This document shows, piece by piece, positions 8,280-15,494 of a stretch of 35,814 bases of DNA. The translations under genes were made by a program, and so were the position numbers. Within the stretch, counting starts at the first letter, position 1; the number at the start of each line of letters is the position of its first letter. Below the pieces are notes generated by a model. It was not told the origin of the DNA. It made no database searches and saw only the letters and a program-made list of their open reading frames with translations. The stretch comes from Acidobacteria bacterium Ga0077522 (GTDB taxonomy: Bacteria; Acidobacteriota; Vicinamibacteria; Vicinamibacterales; Vicinamibacteraceae), in NCBI GenBank assembly GCA_001464065.1, contig LNDN01000120.1:1-35814 (forward strand), read 5' to 3'.

Positions 8280-8902
8280 TCCGCCTGCTGATTGCCGACG
8301 ACCATCCGATCGTGCGGCACGGTCTGGTGCAGATCGTCTCTCGTGAGGTCGACATGCAGGTCGTGGCCGAGGCCGGGGATTCGGCCCAGGCCCTCGACGC
8401 CGGGCAGCGCACCGAGGTCGACGTCGCCGTGCTCGACCTCGCGATGCCCGGCCGGGGCGGCCTCGACGTGCTGCGTGAACTCAAGCGCGTGCGGCCGGCC
8501 CTGCCCGTGCTGATCCTCAGCATGTACGGCGAGGACGTCTTCGCCATGCGAGCGCTGAAGGCCGGCGCCCACGGCTATCTCACCAAGGAGAGCGCGGCCG
8601 GCGAACTGGTCCAGGCCGTGCGCACCGTGATGGCGGGCCGCCGCTACGTCACCACCGCGCTGGCCGAGCGCCTGGCCGCGCTGGTCGGCGGCGCGATGAC
8701 GCCCAATCCGCACGAGCAACTCTCCGACCGCGAGATGGCCGTCTTCCGTCTGCTCGCCGGCGGCCACACCGTGACCCAGGCGGCCGACGACCTCGCCCTC
8801 AGCGTCAAGACCGTCAGCACCTACCGGGCCCGACTGCTGCGCAAGCTGAATCTCCGCACGACCGCCGACCTGGTGCGCTACGCCGTCGATCACGGCATCT
8901 GA
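8276..8902 (+). CDS. NarL/FixJ-family response regulator
   Basis: DNA-binding regulator of 208 residues. The receiver domain shows the acidic pair Asp8-Asp9, phospho-acceptor Asp54 in VAVLDLAMPG, Ser at LILSMYGE and Lys in GYLTKESA. A LuxR-type helix-turn-helix follows (residues about 143-208: LSDREMAVFRLLAGG, LSVKTVSTYRARLLRKL). Start ATG 8276 overlaps the kinase stop (ATGA), showing translational coupling. Its own TGA stop forms the first bases of an AT-rich repeat element (8901-9081). Target genes cannot be told; the upstream kinase is the evident partner. Confidence 0.95.
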   Translation: MIRLLIADDHPIVRHGLVQIVSREVDMQVVAEAGDSAQALDAGQRTEVDVAVLDLAMPGRGGLDVLRELKRVRPALPVLILSMYGEDVFAMRALKAGAHGYLTKESAAGELVQAVRTVMAGRRYVTTALAERLAALVGGAMTPNPHEQLSDREMAVFRLLAGGHTVTQAADDLALSVKTVSTYRARLLRKLNLRTTADLVRYAVDHGI

Positions 8903-9081
8903 GCAATTCAGCATTCAGAATTCAGAATGAAGGGCGGGGCCGACTGGGTTGGCTCTGCCGAACCATACGGCTCTCAGGTCGTTCTGCGAGTGCGTTGCCG
9001 CACCACGACTGGTGTCTGTGCCCCCGCGGAGCCTGGCGATGTCAGCTGCGCGCGACATCTTGAATCTTGAAGTCTGAATTG
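8901..9081 (+). repeat. AT-rich palindromic intergenic element with 7-bp periodic arms
   Basis: The left arm starts inside the regulator stop codon as GAGCAATTC and continues in heptamers: CAATTCA, GCATTCA, GAATTCA, GAATGAA (8904-8931), then GGGCGGGGCC. The right arm (9060-9081) is TTGAATC, TTGAAGT, CTGAATT, G, an imperfect inverted copy of the left arm. The first 44 bases align without gaps to the element at 23324 with about 36 identities. The centre contains a weak bulged hairpin (GGTTGGC, TCT, GCCGAACC) and no gene. Confidence 0.75.
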
Positions 9082-9204
9082 TGTCTATCCGACAGCTGAG
9101 CCGGGCCGCCCGTCAGACCACCGTGGCCGCAGCCGACATGCAGACCGCCGCGGCGCCCTTTCTCGTTTCCCCCCCGCGCGTTCCACTCCCTCCTGGCGCG
9201 TCCT

Positions 9205-9255
9205 GTGCGGTCATGGCACACTGAGCGCCAGTGTGCGGGTGCGGTCACCGCACAC
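9205..9255 (+). promoter_or_regulatory. Paired direct repeats and tandem dyads upstream of the DUF5658-like gene
   Basis: Two 17-base sites, GTGCGGTCATGGCACAC (9205-9221) and GTGCGGTCACCGCACAC (9239-9255), match at 15 of 17 positions and are spaced 34 bases apart. The second contains a perfect dyad GTGCGG, TCA, CCGCAC. Between them GCACACTG, AGCGC, CAGTGTGC (9216-9236) forms a perfect 8-bp hairpin. The layout looks like a regulator binding site pair or competing hairpins, about 100-150 bases before the next start codon. Confidence 0.5.
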
Positions 9256-9354
9256 CGCGACTCCCTCGAGGCGTGATTGCCCCGGTTTCCGGCCTCGTGG
9301 TGACGGCACCAGACTTGTACTGACCAAGGTGGGTCCCGCAGGGCCCAGAACGCC

Positions 9355-9690
9355 ATGGCCATACTGCTGCGCAGGTTCTGGACGCGTGATCTGACGAAGG
9401 GCGAGCTCGCCATCCTCGCCTTCTTCGTCGTGCAGGCCCTGGACGCCGCCTTCACCTACTGGGGCGTCGCCGCGCACGGCCGCGGCATCGAGGCCAACCC
9501 CCTCATCGCCTCGCTGATGTGGTCGATGGGCGAGGGGCCGGCGCTTGCCTCGGCCAAGCTGGCGGCCGCCGGCTGCGGCATGTTCCTCCACCTGACGCAG
9601 GTCCACCGCATCGTGGCGATCCTCACGGCCTTCTACGTCTGCGCCGCCCTGCTTCCCTGGGTCTGGGTGCTCACGGCCCTCCGCCCGTAG
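9355..9690 (+). CDS. Small membrane protein, DUF5658-like
   Basis: Protein of 111 residues with three to four hydrophobic segments: about residues 20-38 (AILAFFVVQALDAAFTYWG), 60-80, and 85-108. The acidic/polar signature GIEANPLIASLMW after the first segment is what I recall from the DUF5658 family of small membrane proteins, whose function is unknown. ATG 9355 is preceded by GCAGGG about 11 bases upstream, a weak ribosome site. A 450-base upstream gap carries the repeat element at 8901 and the paired dyads at 9205-9255. A short CCTGAGC repeat follows it. Sure that it is a gene, less sure of the family. Confidence 0.78.
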   Translation: MAILLRRFWTRDLTKGELAILAFFVVQALDAAFTYWGVAAHGRGIEANPLIASLMWSMGEGPALASAKLAAAGCGMFLHLTQVHRIVAILTAFYVCAALLPWVWVLTALRP

Positions 9691-9694
9691 CCCG

Positions 9695-9722
9695 CCTGAG
9701 CCCTGAGCCCTCGCCCTGAGCC
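9695..9722 (+). repeat. Short imperfect heptamer tract, CCTGAGC type
   Basis: CCTGAGC, CCTGAGC, CCTCGC, CCTGAGC: three copies of the heptamer with one 6-base slipped unit, directly before the promoter of the next gene. Weak alone; listed because 7-bp periodicity recurs in other gaps in this window. Confidence 0.5.
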
Positions 9723-9728
9723 TGTTGG

Positions 9729-9734
9729 TACACT
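9729..9734 (+). promoter_or_regulatory. -10 box of the KBL-type gene
   Basis: TACACT lies ten bases before the ATG at 9745. A transcript would have a leader of only about 3-4 bases, and no Shine-Dalgarno is present. No clear -35 box. Confidence 0.45.
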
Positions 9735-9744
9735 GGCCAGCGGC

Positions 9745-10926
9745 ATGCGTACCGATCCGCTCGCGTATCTCGGCGACCAACTCGACGACCTGAAGGCGCA
9801 GGGACTCTATCGCTCCCTCCGCGTGCTCGAAGGGGAGGCCAGGGCGACCTCGGTCTACGACGGCACCTCCGTCGTCAACCTCTCCTCGAACAACTACCTC
9901 GGGCTCACCACCCATCCGAAACTCAAGCAGAAGGCCATCGAGGCCATCGAGCAGTTCGGCGTCGGGTCCGGGGCCGTCCGCAGCATCTCGGGGACGATGG
10001 CGATGCACCTCGAGCTCGAGCGTCGCCTGGCGGAGTTCAAGCACACCGAGGCCGTGGTCGTCTTCCAGAGCGGCTTCACGTCCAACGCCGGCACCGTCTC
10101 GTCGATCCTCACCCGCGAGGATGCGATCGTCTCCGACGAGCTGAACCACGCCAGCATCATCGACGGCGCCCGTCTCAGTCGCGCCACCATCAAGGTCTTC
10201 CCGCACGGGGATGCCGACGCCGCGCGCCGCATCCTCAGCGAACTGCCGTCCTCGCAGCGAAAGCTCCTGATTACCGATGGCGTCTTCAGCATGGACGGCG
10301 ACCTCGGTCCCCTGCCGGCCCTGTGCGACGCCGCCGAGGCCTACGGCGCCATCATGATGGTGGACGATGCGCATGCCAGCGGCGTGTTCGGCCGCAACGG
10401 GCGTGGCACGGTCGACCACTTCGGAATGCACGGGCGCGTCGACGTGCAGGTCGGCACGCTGTCGAAGGCGTTCGGGTCGCTGGGCGGCTACGTCGCCGGC
10501 AACCGCAACCTGATCGAGTTCCTGTACCACCGCGCCCGGCCGTTCCTGTTCTCGACCTCGCACCCGCCCTCGGTCACCGCCAGCTGCCTGGCGGCGCTCG
10601 ATCTGCTGCTCGAGGAACCCCAGTTGATCGAGCAACTGTGGGACAACACCCGCTTCTTCAAGGCCGGCCTGCAGGGCCTCGGCTTCGACACCGGGATCAG
10701 CGAGAGCCCGATCACGCCGGTGATGGTGGGCGAAGGGGCCAGGGCGATGGCGTTCTCCGACCGCCTCTTCAAGGAGGGCGTGTTCGCGATGGGCATCGCC
10801 TTCCCCACCGTGGCCCGCGACAAGGCGCGCGTGCGCACCATCGTCTCGGCGGCGCACACCCGAGAGGAACTCCAGTTCGCCCTCGACGTATTTGGAAAAG
10901 TCGGGCGGGAGATGGGGATCGTCTAG
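9745..10926 (+). CDS. kbl: Alpha-oxoamine synthase: glycine C-acetyltransferase (KBL) type
   Basis: PLP enzyme of 393 residues that condenses an acyl-CoA with an amino acid; the closest match by motif is 2-amino-3-ketobutyrate CoA ligase, which joins glycine and acetyl-CoA in threonine turnover. Seen: SSNNYLGL near the N-terminus, GVGSGAVRSISGT, the His of DELNHASIIDG, DDAHASGVFG, and the Schiff-base Lys241 in GTLSKAFGSLGGYV. No threonine dehydrogenase gene is next to it, so BioF- or other oxoamine-synthase activity remains possible. The stop codon TAG shares the palindrome CTAG with the stop of the convergent lipoprotein gene. Confidence 0.87.
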   Translation: MRTDPLAYLGDQLDDLKAQGLYRSLRVLEGEARATSVYDGTSVVNLSSNNYLGLTTHPKLKQKAIEAIEQFGVGSGAVRSISGTMAMHLELERRLAEFKHTEAVVVFQSGFTSNAGTVSSILTREDAIVSDELNHASIIDGARLSRATIKVFPHGDADAARRILSELPSSQRKLLITDGVFSMDGDLGPLPALCDAAEAYGAIMMVDDAHASGVFGRNGRGTVDHFGMHGRVDVQVGTLSKAFGSLGGYVAGNRNLIEFLYHRARPFLFSTSHPPSVTASCLAALDLLLEEPQLIEQLWDNTRFFKAGLQGLGFDTGISESPITPVMVGEGARAMAFSDRLFKEGVFAMGIAFPTVARDKARVRTIVSAAHTREELQFALDVFGKVGREMGIV

Positions 10927-11282
10927 CGTCGGCCGGGGCGGCCTGACAGGGCCACCTTCGCGGGGTCGGCGGGGTCGATGGCGACGGCCAGGGTCGCCCC
11001 CGGTTGCACCTGGGGAATGTCGAGCCGCGAGATCAGGGCGCGGGCCGTGGCCGTGTAGGTGGTGCCATCGCCGCGACGCACCTCGAGGTGGAGGACGACC
11101 ACCGGGTCGTCGTTGAGGGTCACGCCGGTGTCCGAGATGTCCAGCACCACCGCTTCGCCGCGCTGTCCGACCCGCCGGATGCGATCGGCGTCCCCTTCGC
11201 CCGTGATCCGGTCGATCGTGGCCCCGCAGCCTGCCAGCAGGGCCGCCAGGGCCAGGGCCGCCATCCGGAGTGTCGTGCGCAT
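10923..11282 (-). CDS. Small hypothetical lipoprotein
   Basis: Protein of 119 residues with a textbook lipoprotein signal: MRTTLRMAALALAALLAGC, Cys19 in lipobox LAGC. The mature part is a single small domain rich in beta-like alternation (AVVLDISDTGVTLNDDPVVVLHLEV, then YTATARALISRLDIP and ATLAVAIDPADPAKVAL). That pattern resembles the short OB-like or DUF3592-type repeats used in cell-surface proteins, but I do not recognise the family. It is convergent with and overlaps the KBL gene by four bases. Confidence 0.75.
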   Translation of the reverse strand: MRTTLRMAALALAALLAGCGATIDRITGEGDADRIRRVGQRGEAVVLDISDTGVTLNDDPVVVLHLEVRRGDGTTYTATARALISRLDIPQVQPGATLAVAIDPADPAKVALSGRPGRR

Positions 11283-11360
11283 GGGCGTCGCGTCGTCCTC
11301 TCCTCACCCCAACGTCGGCACGCACGCGACCGCACGGGGCGCCAGCGGGAGCGTCGACCG

Positions 11361-12524
11361 ATGAGCAGGCGCACGCGCCCGATCGCCGACCGTGCCCGCG
11401 CCTTCATCGACGACTACACCCGCGACCTGACCGCGCGCGACCTGCAGCGCGTCTTCACGCGCGAGACCCGCGACATGGTCTCGTTCTTCACCCAGGGCAC
11501 CAGCCAGGCCGAGGCCACCCAGAAGGAACTGCTGCGCCATCCGTTCCGCAACGCCCGGCAGTTCTTCCTGGCCTTCGCGATGCGGCTCACCGCGGCGCGG
11601 CGCATGCTCTACGCCGGTGCGATCGTGCTCTTCGTGTTCGGTCTCGTCGACGGACTCTCGCCCGATCCCGGCGAGCCGCTCTGGGACAACGGCCTCGTCA
11701 AGCTCCTGCTCGCCTTCGGCCTGATCCACCTCATCCTGCTGCTCGAGGTGGCCGACCGCCTCACGCTGAAGCACGAGCTGAACGTGGCCCGCGACATCCA
11801 GCGCGCGATGCTCCCGGCCGGCACGCTGATGGTCGGCACGGTCGAAGCCCATGGCGAGACGCAGCCGGCCAACACCGTCGGCGGCGACTTCTACGACATC
11901 CTGCCTCGCGCCGACGGTCACGTCCTGGTCATCCTGGGGGACGTCGCCGGCAAGGGCACCCCGGCGGCCCTGCTGATGGCCCTGTTCCTGGCCATGACCC
12001 GCACCCTGCTCGACGAAGCGCTGCCGCCGGCTGGTCTGGCCCTGCGCCTCAACGAGCAGCTGATGCGCCACTCGCCCCGATCGCGGTTCATCACCGCCTT
12101 CATCGGCCTGTTCGACCCGCGCACGGGCGAGGTCCGCTATGTCAACGCCGGCCAGAACCCGCCGATGGTGCGGCGCGCCTCGGGGCGGCTCGAATGGCTG
12201 GCGCCCACCGGCATGGCGCTGGGGCTGTCGCGCAAGGCGTCCTACGACGAAGCCACGGTCACGCTGTCGGCCGGCGACGTCCTCCTGGCGTACAGCGACG
12301 GCATCACCGAGGCCGAGTCCCCCAACGGCGCGTCCTTCGAGGAGGATGGCCTCCGGGTGCTCGCCGACCAGATGGACGGCATGCGCGCCGGCGACATCGC
12401 CCGTGTCGTCATCGACGCGGTCAAGACCCACACCGACGACACGACCCTGTTCGACGACCTCACGGTGCTGGTCTGCCGCCGCGTGCCCGACGTCCCGCCG
12501 CCCCCGCCGCTCCCGATCGGGTAA
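11361..12524 (+). CDS. PP2C/SpoIIE-family serine phosphatase with membrane anchor
   Basis: Protein phosphatase of 387 residues, RsbU-like. After a basic N-terminal region, two hydrophobic segments (about residues 83-102 and 112-130) anchor it. A short linker helix with NVARDIQRAMLP is typical before this catalytic domain. The domain shows GGDFYDI, LGDVAGKGTPAALLMA, YVNAGQNPP, and LLAYSDGITEA, with the metal-binding Asp residues in GGDF, LGDV and YSDG. Such enzymes usually act on anti-sigma-factor antagonists, none of which is nearby. The ATG at 11361 has GGGAG upstream. The C-terminus ends in a proline run (PPPPPLP). Confidence 0.9.
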   Translation: MSRRTRPIADRARAFIDDYTRDLTARDLQRVFTRETRDMVSFFTQGTSQAEATQKELLRHPFRNARQFFLAFAMRLTAARRMLYAGAIVLFVFGLVDGLSPDPGEPLWDNGLVKLLLAFGLIHLILLLEVADRLTLKHELNVARDIQRAMLPAGTLMVGTVEAHGETQPANTVGGDFYDILPRADGHVLVILGDVAGKGTPAALLMALFLAMTRTLLDEALPPAGLALRLNEQLMRHSPRSRFITAFIGLFDPRTGEVRYVNAGQNPPMVRRASGRLEWLAPTGMALGLSRKASYDEATVTLSAGDVLLAYSDGITEAESPNGASFEEDGLRVLADQMDGMRAGDIARVVIDAVKTHTDDTTLFDDLTVLVCRRVPDVPPPPPLPIG

Positions 12525-12564
12525 GTCGGCACGCGGGACGGGCGGCGCCGGGTGCCCGGCTGTC

Positions 12565-12634
12565 GGTTCCCGGTTCCCGGTTCCCGGTTCCCGACTCTCG
12601 ACTCCCGACTCCCGACTCCCGACTCCCGGTTCTT
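12565..12634 (+). repeat. 7-bp tandem array, GGTTCCC then GACTCCC
   Basis: Ten units in exact 7-base phase: GGTTCCC four times, GACTCTC once, GACTCCC four times, then GGTTCTT. It fills the gap between the SpoIIE phosphatase and the M1 peptidase promoter. A second array with the same GACTCCC unit and the same order of unit types is at 33835-33918. Confidence 0.9.
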
Positions 12635-12642
12635 TTCAGGTC

Positions 12643-12648
12643 TATGAT
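12643..12648 (+). promoter_or_regulatory. -10 box of the M1 peptidase gene
   Basis: TATGAT, inside CTATGATC, sits 49 bases before the chosen ATG at 12698 and eight bases after the heptamer array. The same CTATGATC octamer precedes the NuoG-like gene by a similar distance. The ATG inside the box (12644) is an alternative translation start. Confidence 0.45.
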
Positions 12649-12697
12649 CGACCCACGGTCACTCACGCCGCGTCCCCCCGGGGCCGGCCCCGTCGCC

Positions 12698-15424
12698 ATG
12701 CGAGCTTGCGCGGGGGTTCTCATCGTCGTCGCGCTGTGGTGGGCGGACCCCGCTGCGGCGCAATCGGTCGGCCCCGTCGACGCGCTGCTCGTGCGCATGG
12801 AGCAGGTGTTGTCTGCCGGCGGCGATGCGTCGGCGCTCGCCCCCCTGTTTGCCGAGGGGGCCGACCGCGCGCAGCTCGACGCCGTGGCCGGGGAGTCGGC
12901 GAGTGAGCGCACCACGCGCGCCGTGGTCCGCGAACGCGATCGCCAGGACCTGCCCGATGGCGCCACGCGCGTCATCGCGGACGTCCTCGTCGAGACCGCC
13001 GCGATGGCGCACCTCTCGACCTGGCGCTTCGACCTCGAGCCTGGCGCGACCCCTGAGGCGCCGGCGCTGATCCGCGCCGCGGCCCGGCTCAGCATCGTCG
13101 ACGGCCTGGTGCGCCTCAGCCTGGCCGAACGCCAGTACGCCGTCCGCGATCTGCGGATCACCGCCGAGGACCTGCAGATCACCATCCCCTCGGGTGTGGC
13201 CTACGCCGCCGAGATCCGGGGCCTGCTCACCGCGCTCGTGGTGATTGGCGACGGCGATGTGGTGTTCTCACCGCAACCCGAGATGGAGAAGGGGCAACTG
13301 CGTCTGGTGACGGGAGACGACGTGCTGCGGACGAAGGTGTCGCGGCTGTTTCTCCGGGTCAATCCCGCCGACGCCGCGCAACGCCTCGCGTTGCAGGCCC
13401 TGAGCCCGGCCCCCACCGATCGCGGGATGTTCGACCGCGCCCGCAAGCTGTTCGCCGAGCAGGTCACGCAGTCCTACAGCCTCGACCTCAGCGATCTCAG
13501 CCGCGACAACTGGAACCTGGTGCCTCCGATCGGCGACCTGCTGGTCGACATGGATCTGGCCCGCTACGGGCAGCTCTCGTACGCGCGCAGCGGCGCGGAG
13601 TCGGAGGACATCTCGCTGTTCGACCGCAAGCGGCGCAAGAACCTGTCGGTCTACACGTCGGCCCGGAACCTCGAGTTGCGCGGCACGCGCCGGTACAACG
13701 AGGAGGAGCGCCTCGAGTACCACATCGATCACTACAGCGTGGACGTGGCCTTCGATCCGAACCGCGTGTGGCTGGAGGGCCGCGCCGATCTCGACCTCCG
13801 CATCACGGGGGCGGCCGTGCAGACCCTCACGCTGCGGCTGGCCGAGCCGCTGACGCTGCGTGCGGTCACCTCCGACGAGTTCGGCCGCCTGCTCGCACTG
13901 CGCGTCCGCGGCCAGAACAGCATCGTGGTGAACCTGCCCGATACGTTGCGGCGGGGTCAGACGCTGCGGCTCCGCGTGGCGTACGGCGGACGCCTGCCGC
14001 CGATCCCACCCGAGCGCGAGGCCGTCGCCCTCGGGCAGAACCTGGTGTCGGAACTGGCGCTCGAGCCCGAGCCGCGCTTCGTCTACAGCTTCCGGTCCTA
14101 CTGGTACCCGCAGAGCAGCGTGCCGGCGTTCGCCACGGCGCGCATCCGGGTGACCGTGCCACCGGACTTCGCGGTGCTCGGCAGCGGCATCCCGGACCCC
14201 CCGACTCCGGTGACGGGACCGCCGCCCGACGCCCGGACGCGCCGCGCCTTCGTCTTTCGCGCCCTGCAGCCGGTGCGCTACCTGTCGATCGCCGTCAGCC
14301 GGTTCGTGCAGGTGGTGACGGCGACGGTGTCGCGCGAGGTGGCCCCGGCGGCGAGCGGGGGGACCGCCGAGGCGGAACCGCGACTGTCGCGTGCGGGGCC
14401 TGGCGTCTTCTACGACTCCGCCACGGTGGAGATGTGGAGCCAGCCCAGGCAGACCGGCCGCGCCAGGGACCTGCTCGACACCACCACCGACATGCTCCGG
14501 TTCTACGGGGACCTCGTGGACGACCTGCCGTTCCCATCGTTCAGGCTCGCGTTGGCCGAGGACGTGGTGCCCGGCGGACACAGCCCCGGCTACTTCGCGA
14601 TCCTCCACCAACCCCTGCCCGGCACGCCCTTCACGTGGACGCGCGACCCGGTCGCGTTCGAGGGCTTCCCGCAGTTCTTCCTGGCCCACGAACTCGCGCA
14701 CCAGTTCTGGGGACAGGCTGTTGCCGGCGAGAACTACCACGAGCAGTGGATCAGCGAGGGCTTCGCACAATATTTTGCGTTGCTGTACGCGCAGGAGACG
14801 CGGCCACCGGATGCCGTCGACGGCGTCTTCCGCCAGATGTACCGCTCGGCCGTGGACGTGAGCGACCAGGGCCCCATCTGGCTCGGCTATCGCCTGGGAC
14901 ACATGAAGGGGGACAGCCGCGTCTTCCGATCCACGGTCTACAACAAGAGCGCCCTGGTGCTGCACATGCTGCGGCGCCTCATCGGCCCCGTGGCCTTCTC
15001 GCGCGGCCTGCAGCGGTTCTACGGGCAGAGCCGCTTCCGCCGGGTGGGGACCGACGATGTGCGGGCGGCGATGGAAACCGAGTCCGGGACGTCCCTCGAG
15101 CGTTTCTTCGAGCGATGGGTGTATGGCTCGGACATCCCCGTCGTCCGGCCCCACTGGGTGCAGGAGGACGCCGCGACGGCCGGCGCCGATGGCCAGGCAC
15201 CCGGTGGGGGGCTCCTGCGTCTCATCCTGGAGCAGGGTGTGCGCGTCCACGACATCCCGCTGACGGCCACGGTCGTCTACGTGGACGGCCGCACGGAGCA
15301 GGTGCTCGTCGTGGCCAGGGATGCCGTCACCGAGGTGCAGGTGCCGGTGACCGGGCGGGTCCGGGACGTCCGCTTCAACGAGGATTTCGGGGCCCTCGTG
15401 AAAATCGACCGCTCGCGCCGCTAG
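12698..15424 (+). CDS. Secreted M1-family zinc aminopeptidase
   Basis: Exported metallopeptidase of 908 residues. Signal peptide MRACAGVLIVVALWWADPAAAQ, then a long N-terminal region without clear relatives (about residues 25-300). Beta-rich M1 N-domain follows (YHIDHYSVDVAFDPN). The catalytic zinc site is HELAH (His664, Glu665, His668) followed after 18 residues by Glu687 in QWISEGFA, the classic spacing. The exopeptidase motif GxMEN is not evident; GGHSPGYFAILH occupies that area, so endopeptidase or altered N-terminal recognition is possible. A helical C-domain ends with a beta tail. ATG 12698 opens the signal peptide; ATG 12644 is in frame but lies within the -10 box. The heptamer array upstream separates it from the phosphatase gene. 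Confidence 0.85.
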   Translation: MRACAGVLIVVALWWADPAAAQSVGPVDALLVRMEQVLSAGGDASALAPLFAEGADRAQLDAVAGESASERTTRAVVRERDRQDLPDGATRVIADVLVETAAMAHLSTWRFDLEPGATPEAPALIRAAARLSIVDGLVRLSLAERQYAVRDLRITAEDLQITIPSGVAYAAEIRGLLTALVVIGDGDVVFSPQPEMEKGQLRLVTGDDVLRTKVSRLFLRVNPADAAQRLALQALSPAPTDRGMFDRARKLFAEQVTQSYSLDLSDLSRDNWNLVPPIGDLLVDMDLARYGQLSYARSGAESEDISLFDRKRRKNLSVYTSARNLELRGTRRYNEEERLEYHIDHYSVDVAFDPNRVWLEGRADLDLRITGAAVQTLTLRLAEPLTLRAVTSDEFGRLLALRVRGQNSIVVNLPDTLRRGQTLRLRVAYGGRLPPIPPEREAVALGQNLVSELALEPEPRFVYSFRSYWYPQSSVPAFATARIRVTVPPDFAVLGSGIPDPPTPVTGPPPDARTRRAFVFRALQPVRYLSIAVSRFVQVVTATVSREVAPAASGGTAEAEPRLSRAGPGVFYDSATVEMWSQPRQTGRARDLLDTTTDMLRFYGDLVDDLPFPSFRLALAEDVVPGGHSPGYFAILHQPLPGTPFTWTRDPVAFEGFPQFFLAHELAHQFWGQAVAGENYHEQWISEGFAQYFALLYAQETRPPDAVDGVFRQMYRSAVDVSDQGPIWLGYRLGHMKGDSRVFRSTVYNKSALVLHMLRRLIGPVAFSRGLQRFYGQSRFRRVGTDDVRAAMETESGTSLERFFERWVYGSDIPVVRPHWVQEDAATAGADGQAPGGGLLRLILEQGVRVHDIPLTATVVYVDGRTEQVLVVARDAVTEVQVPVTGRVRDVRFNEDFGALVKIDRSRR

Positions 15425-15443
15425 GGTCGCCGCGCCGCTCTGC

Positions 15444-15449
15444 TATGAT
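15444..15449 (+). promoter_or_regulatory. -10 box of the NuoG-like gene
   Basis: TATGAT within CTATGATC, 45 bases before the ATG at 15495, 20 bases after the stop of the peptidase gene. No good -35 match. Confidence 0.4.
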
Positions 15450-15494
15450 CCGCGGTTGCGGGTCACCTCATTTTCTCGCGAGATTCCTGAGCAT

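Noticed and set aside
9211-11325. 704-codon minus-strand frame across three genes
   Set aside because: Spans the DUF5658-like, KBL and lipoprotein genes in an antisense frame with Arg/Gly/His-rich composition.
11270-12643. Upstream extension of the M1 peptidase frame through the SpoIIE phosphatase and heptamer array
   Set aside because: Frame is open because of high GC; the phosphatase in the other frame is real, and the peptidase signal peptide begins at 12698.
13268-15250. 660-codon minus-strand frame opposite the M1 peptidase
   Set aside because: Shadow frame of the peptidase gene; the plus strand carries the zinc site and family order.
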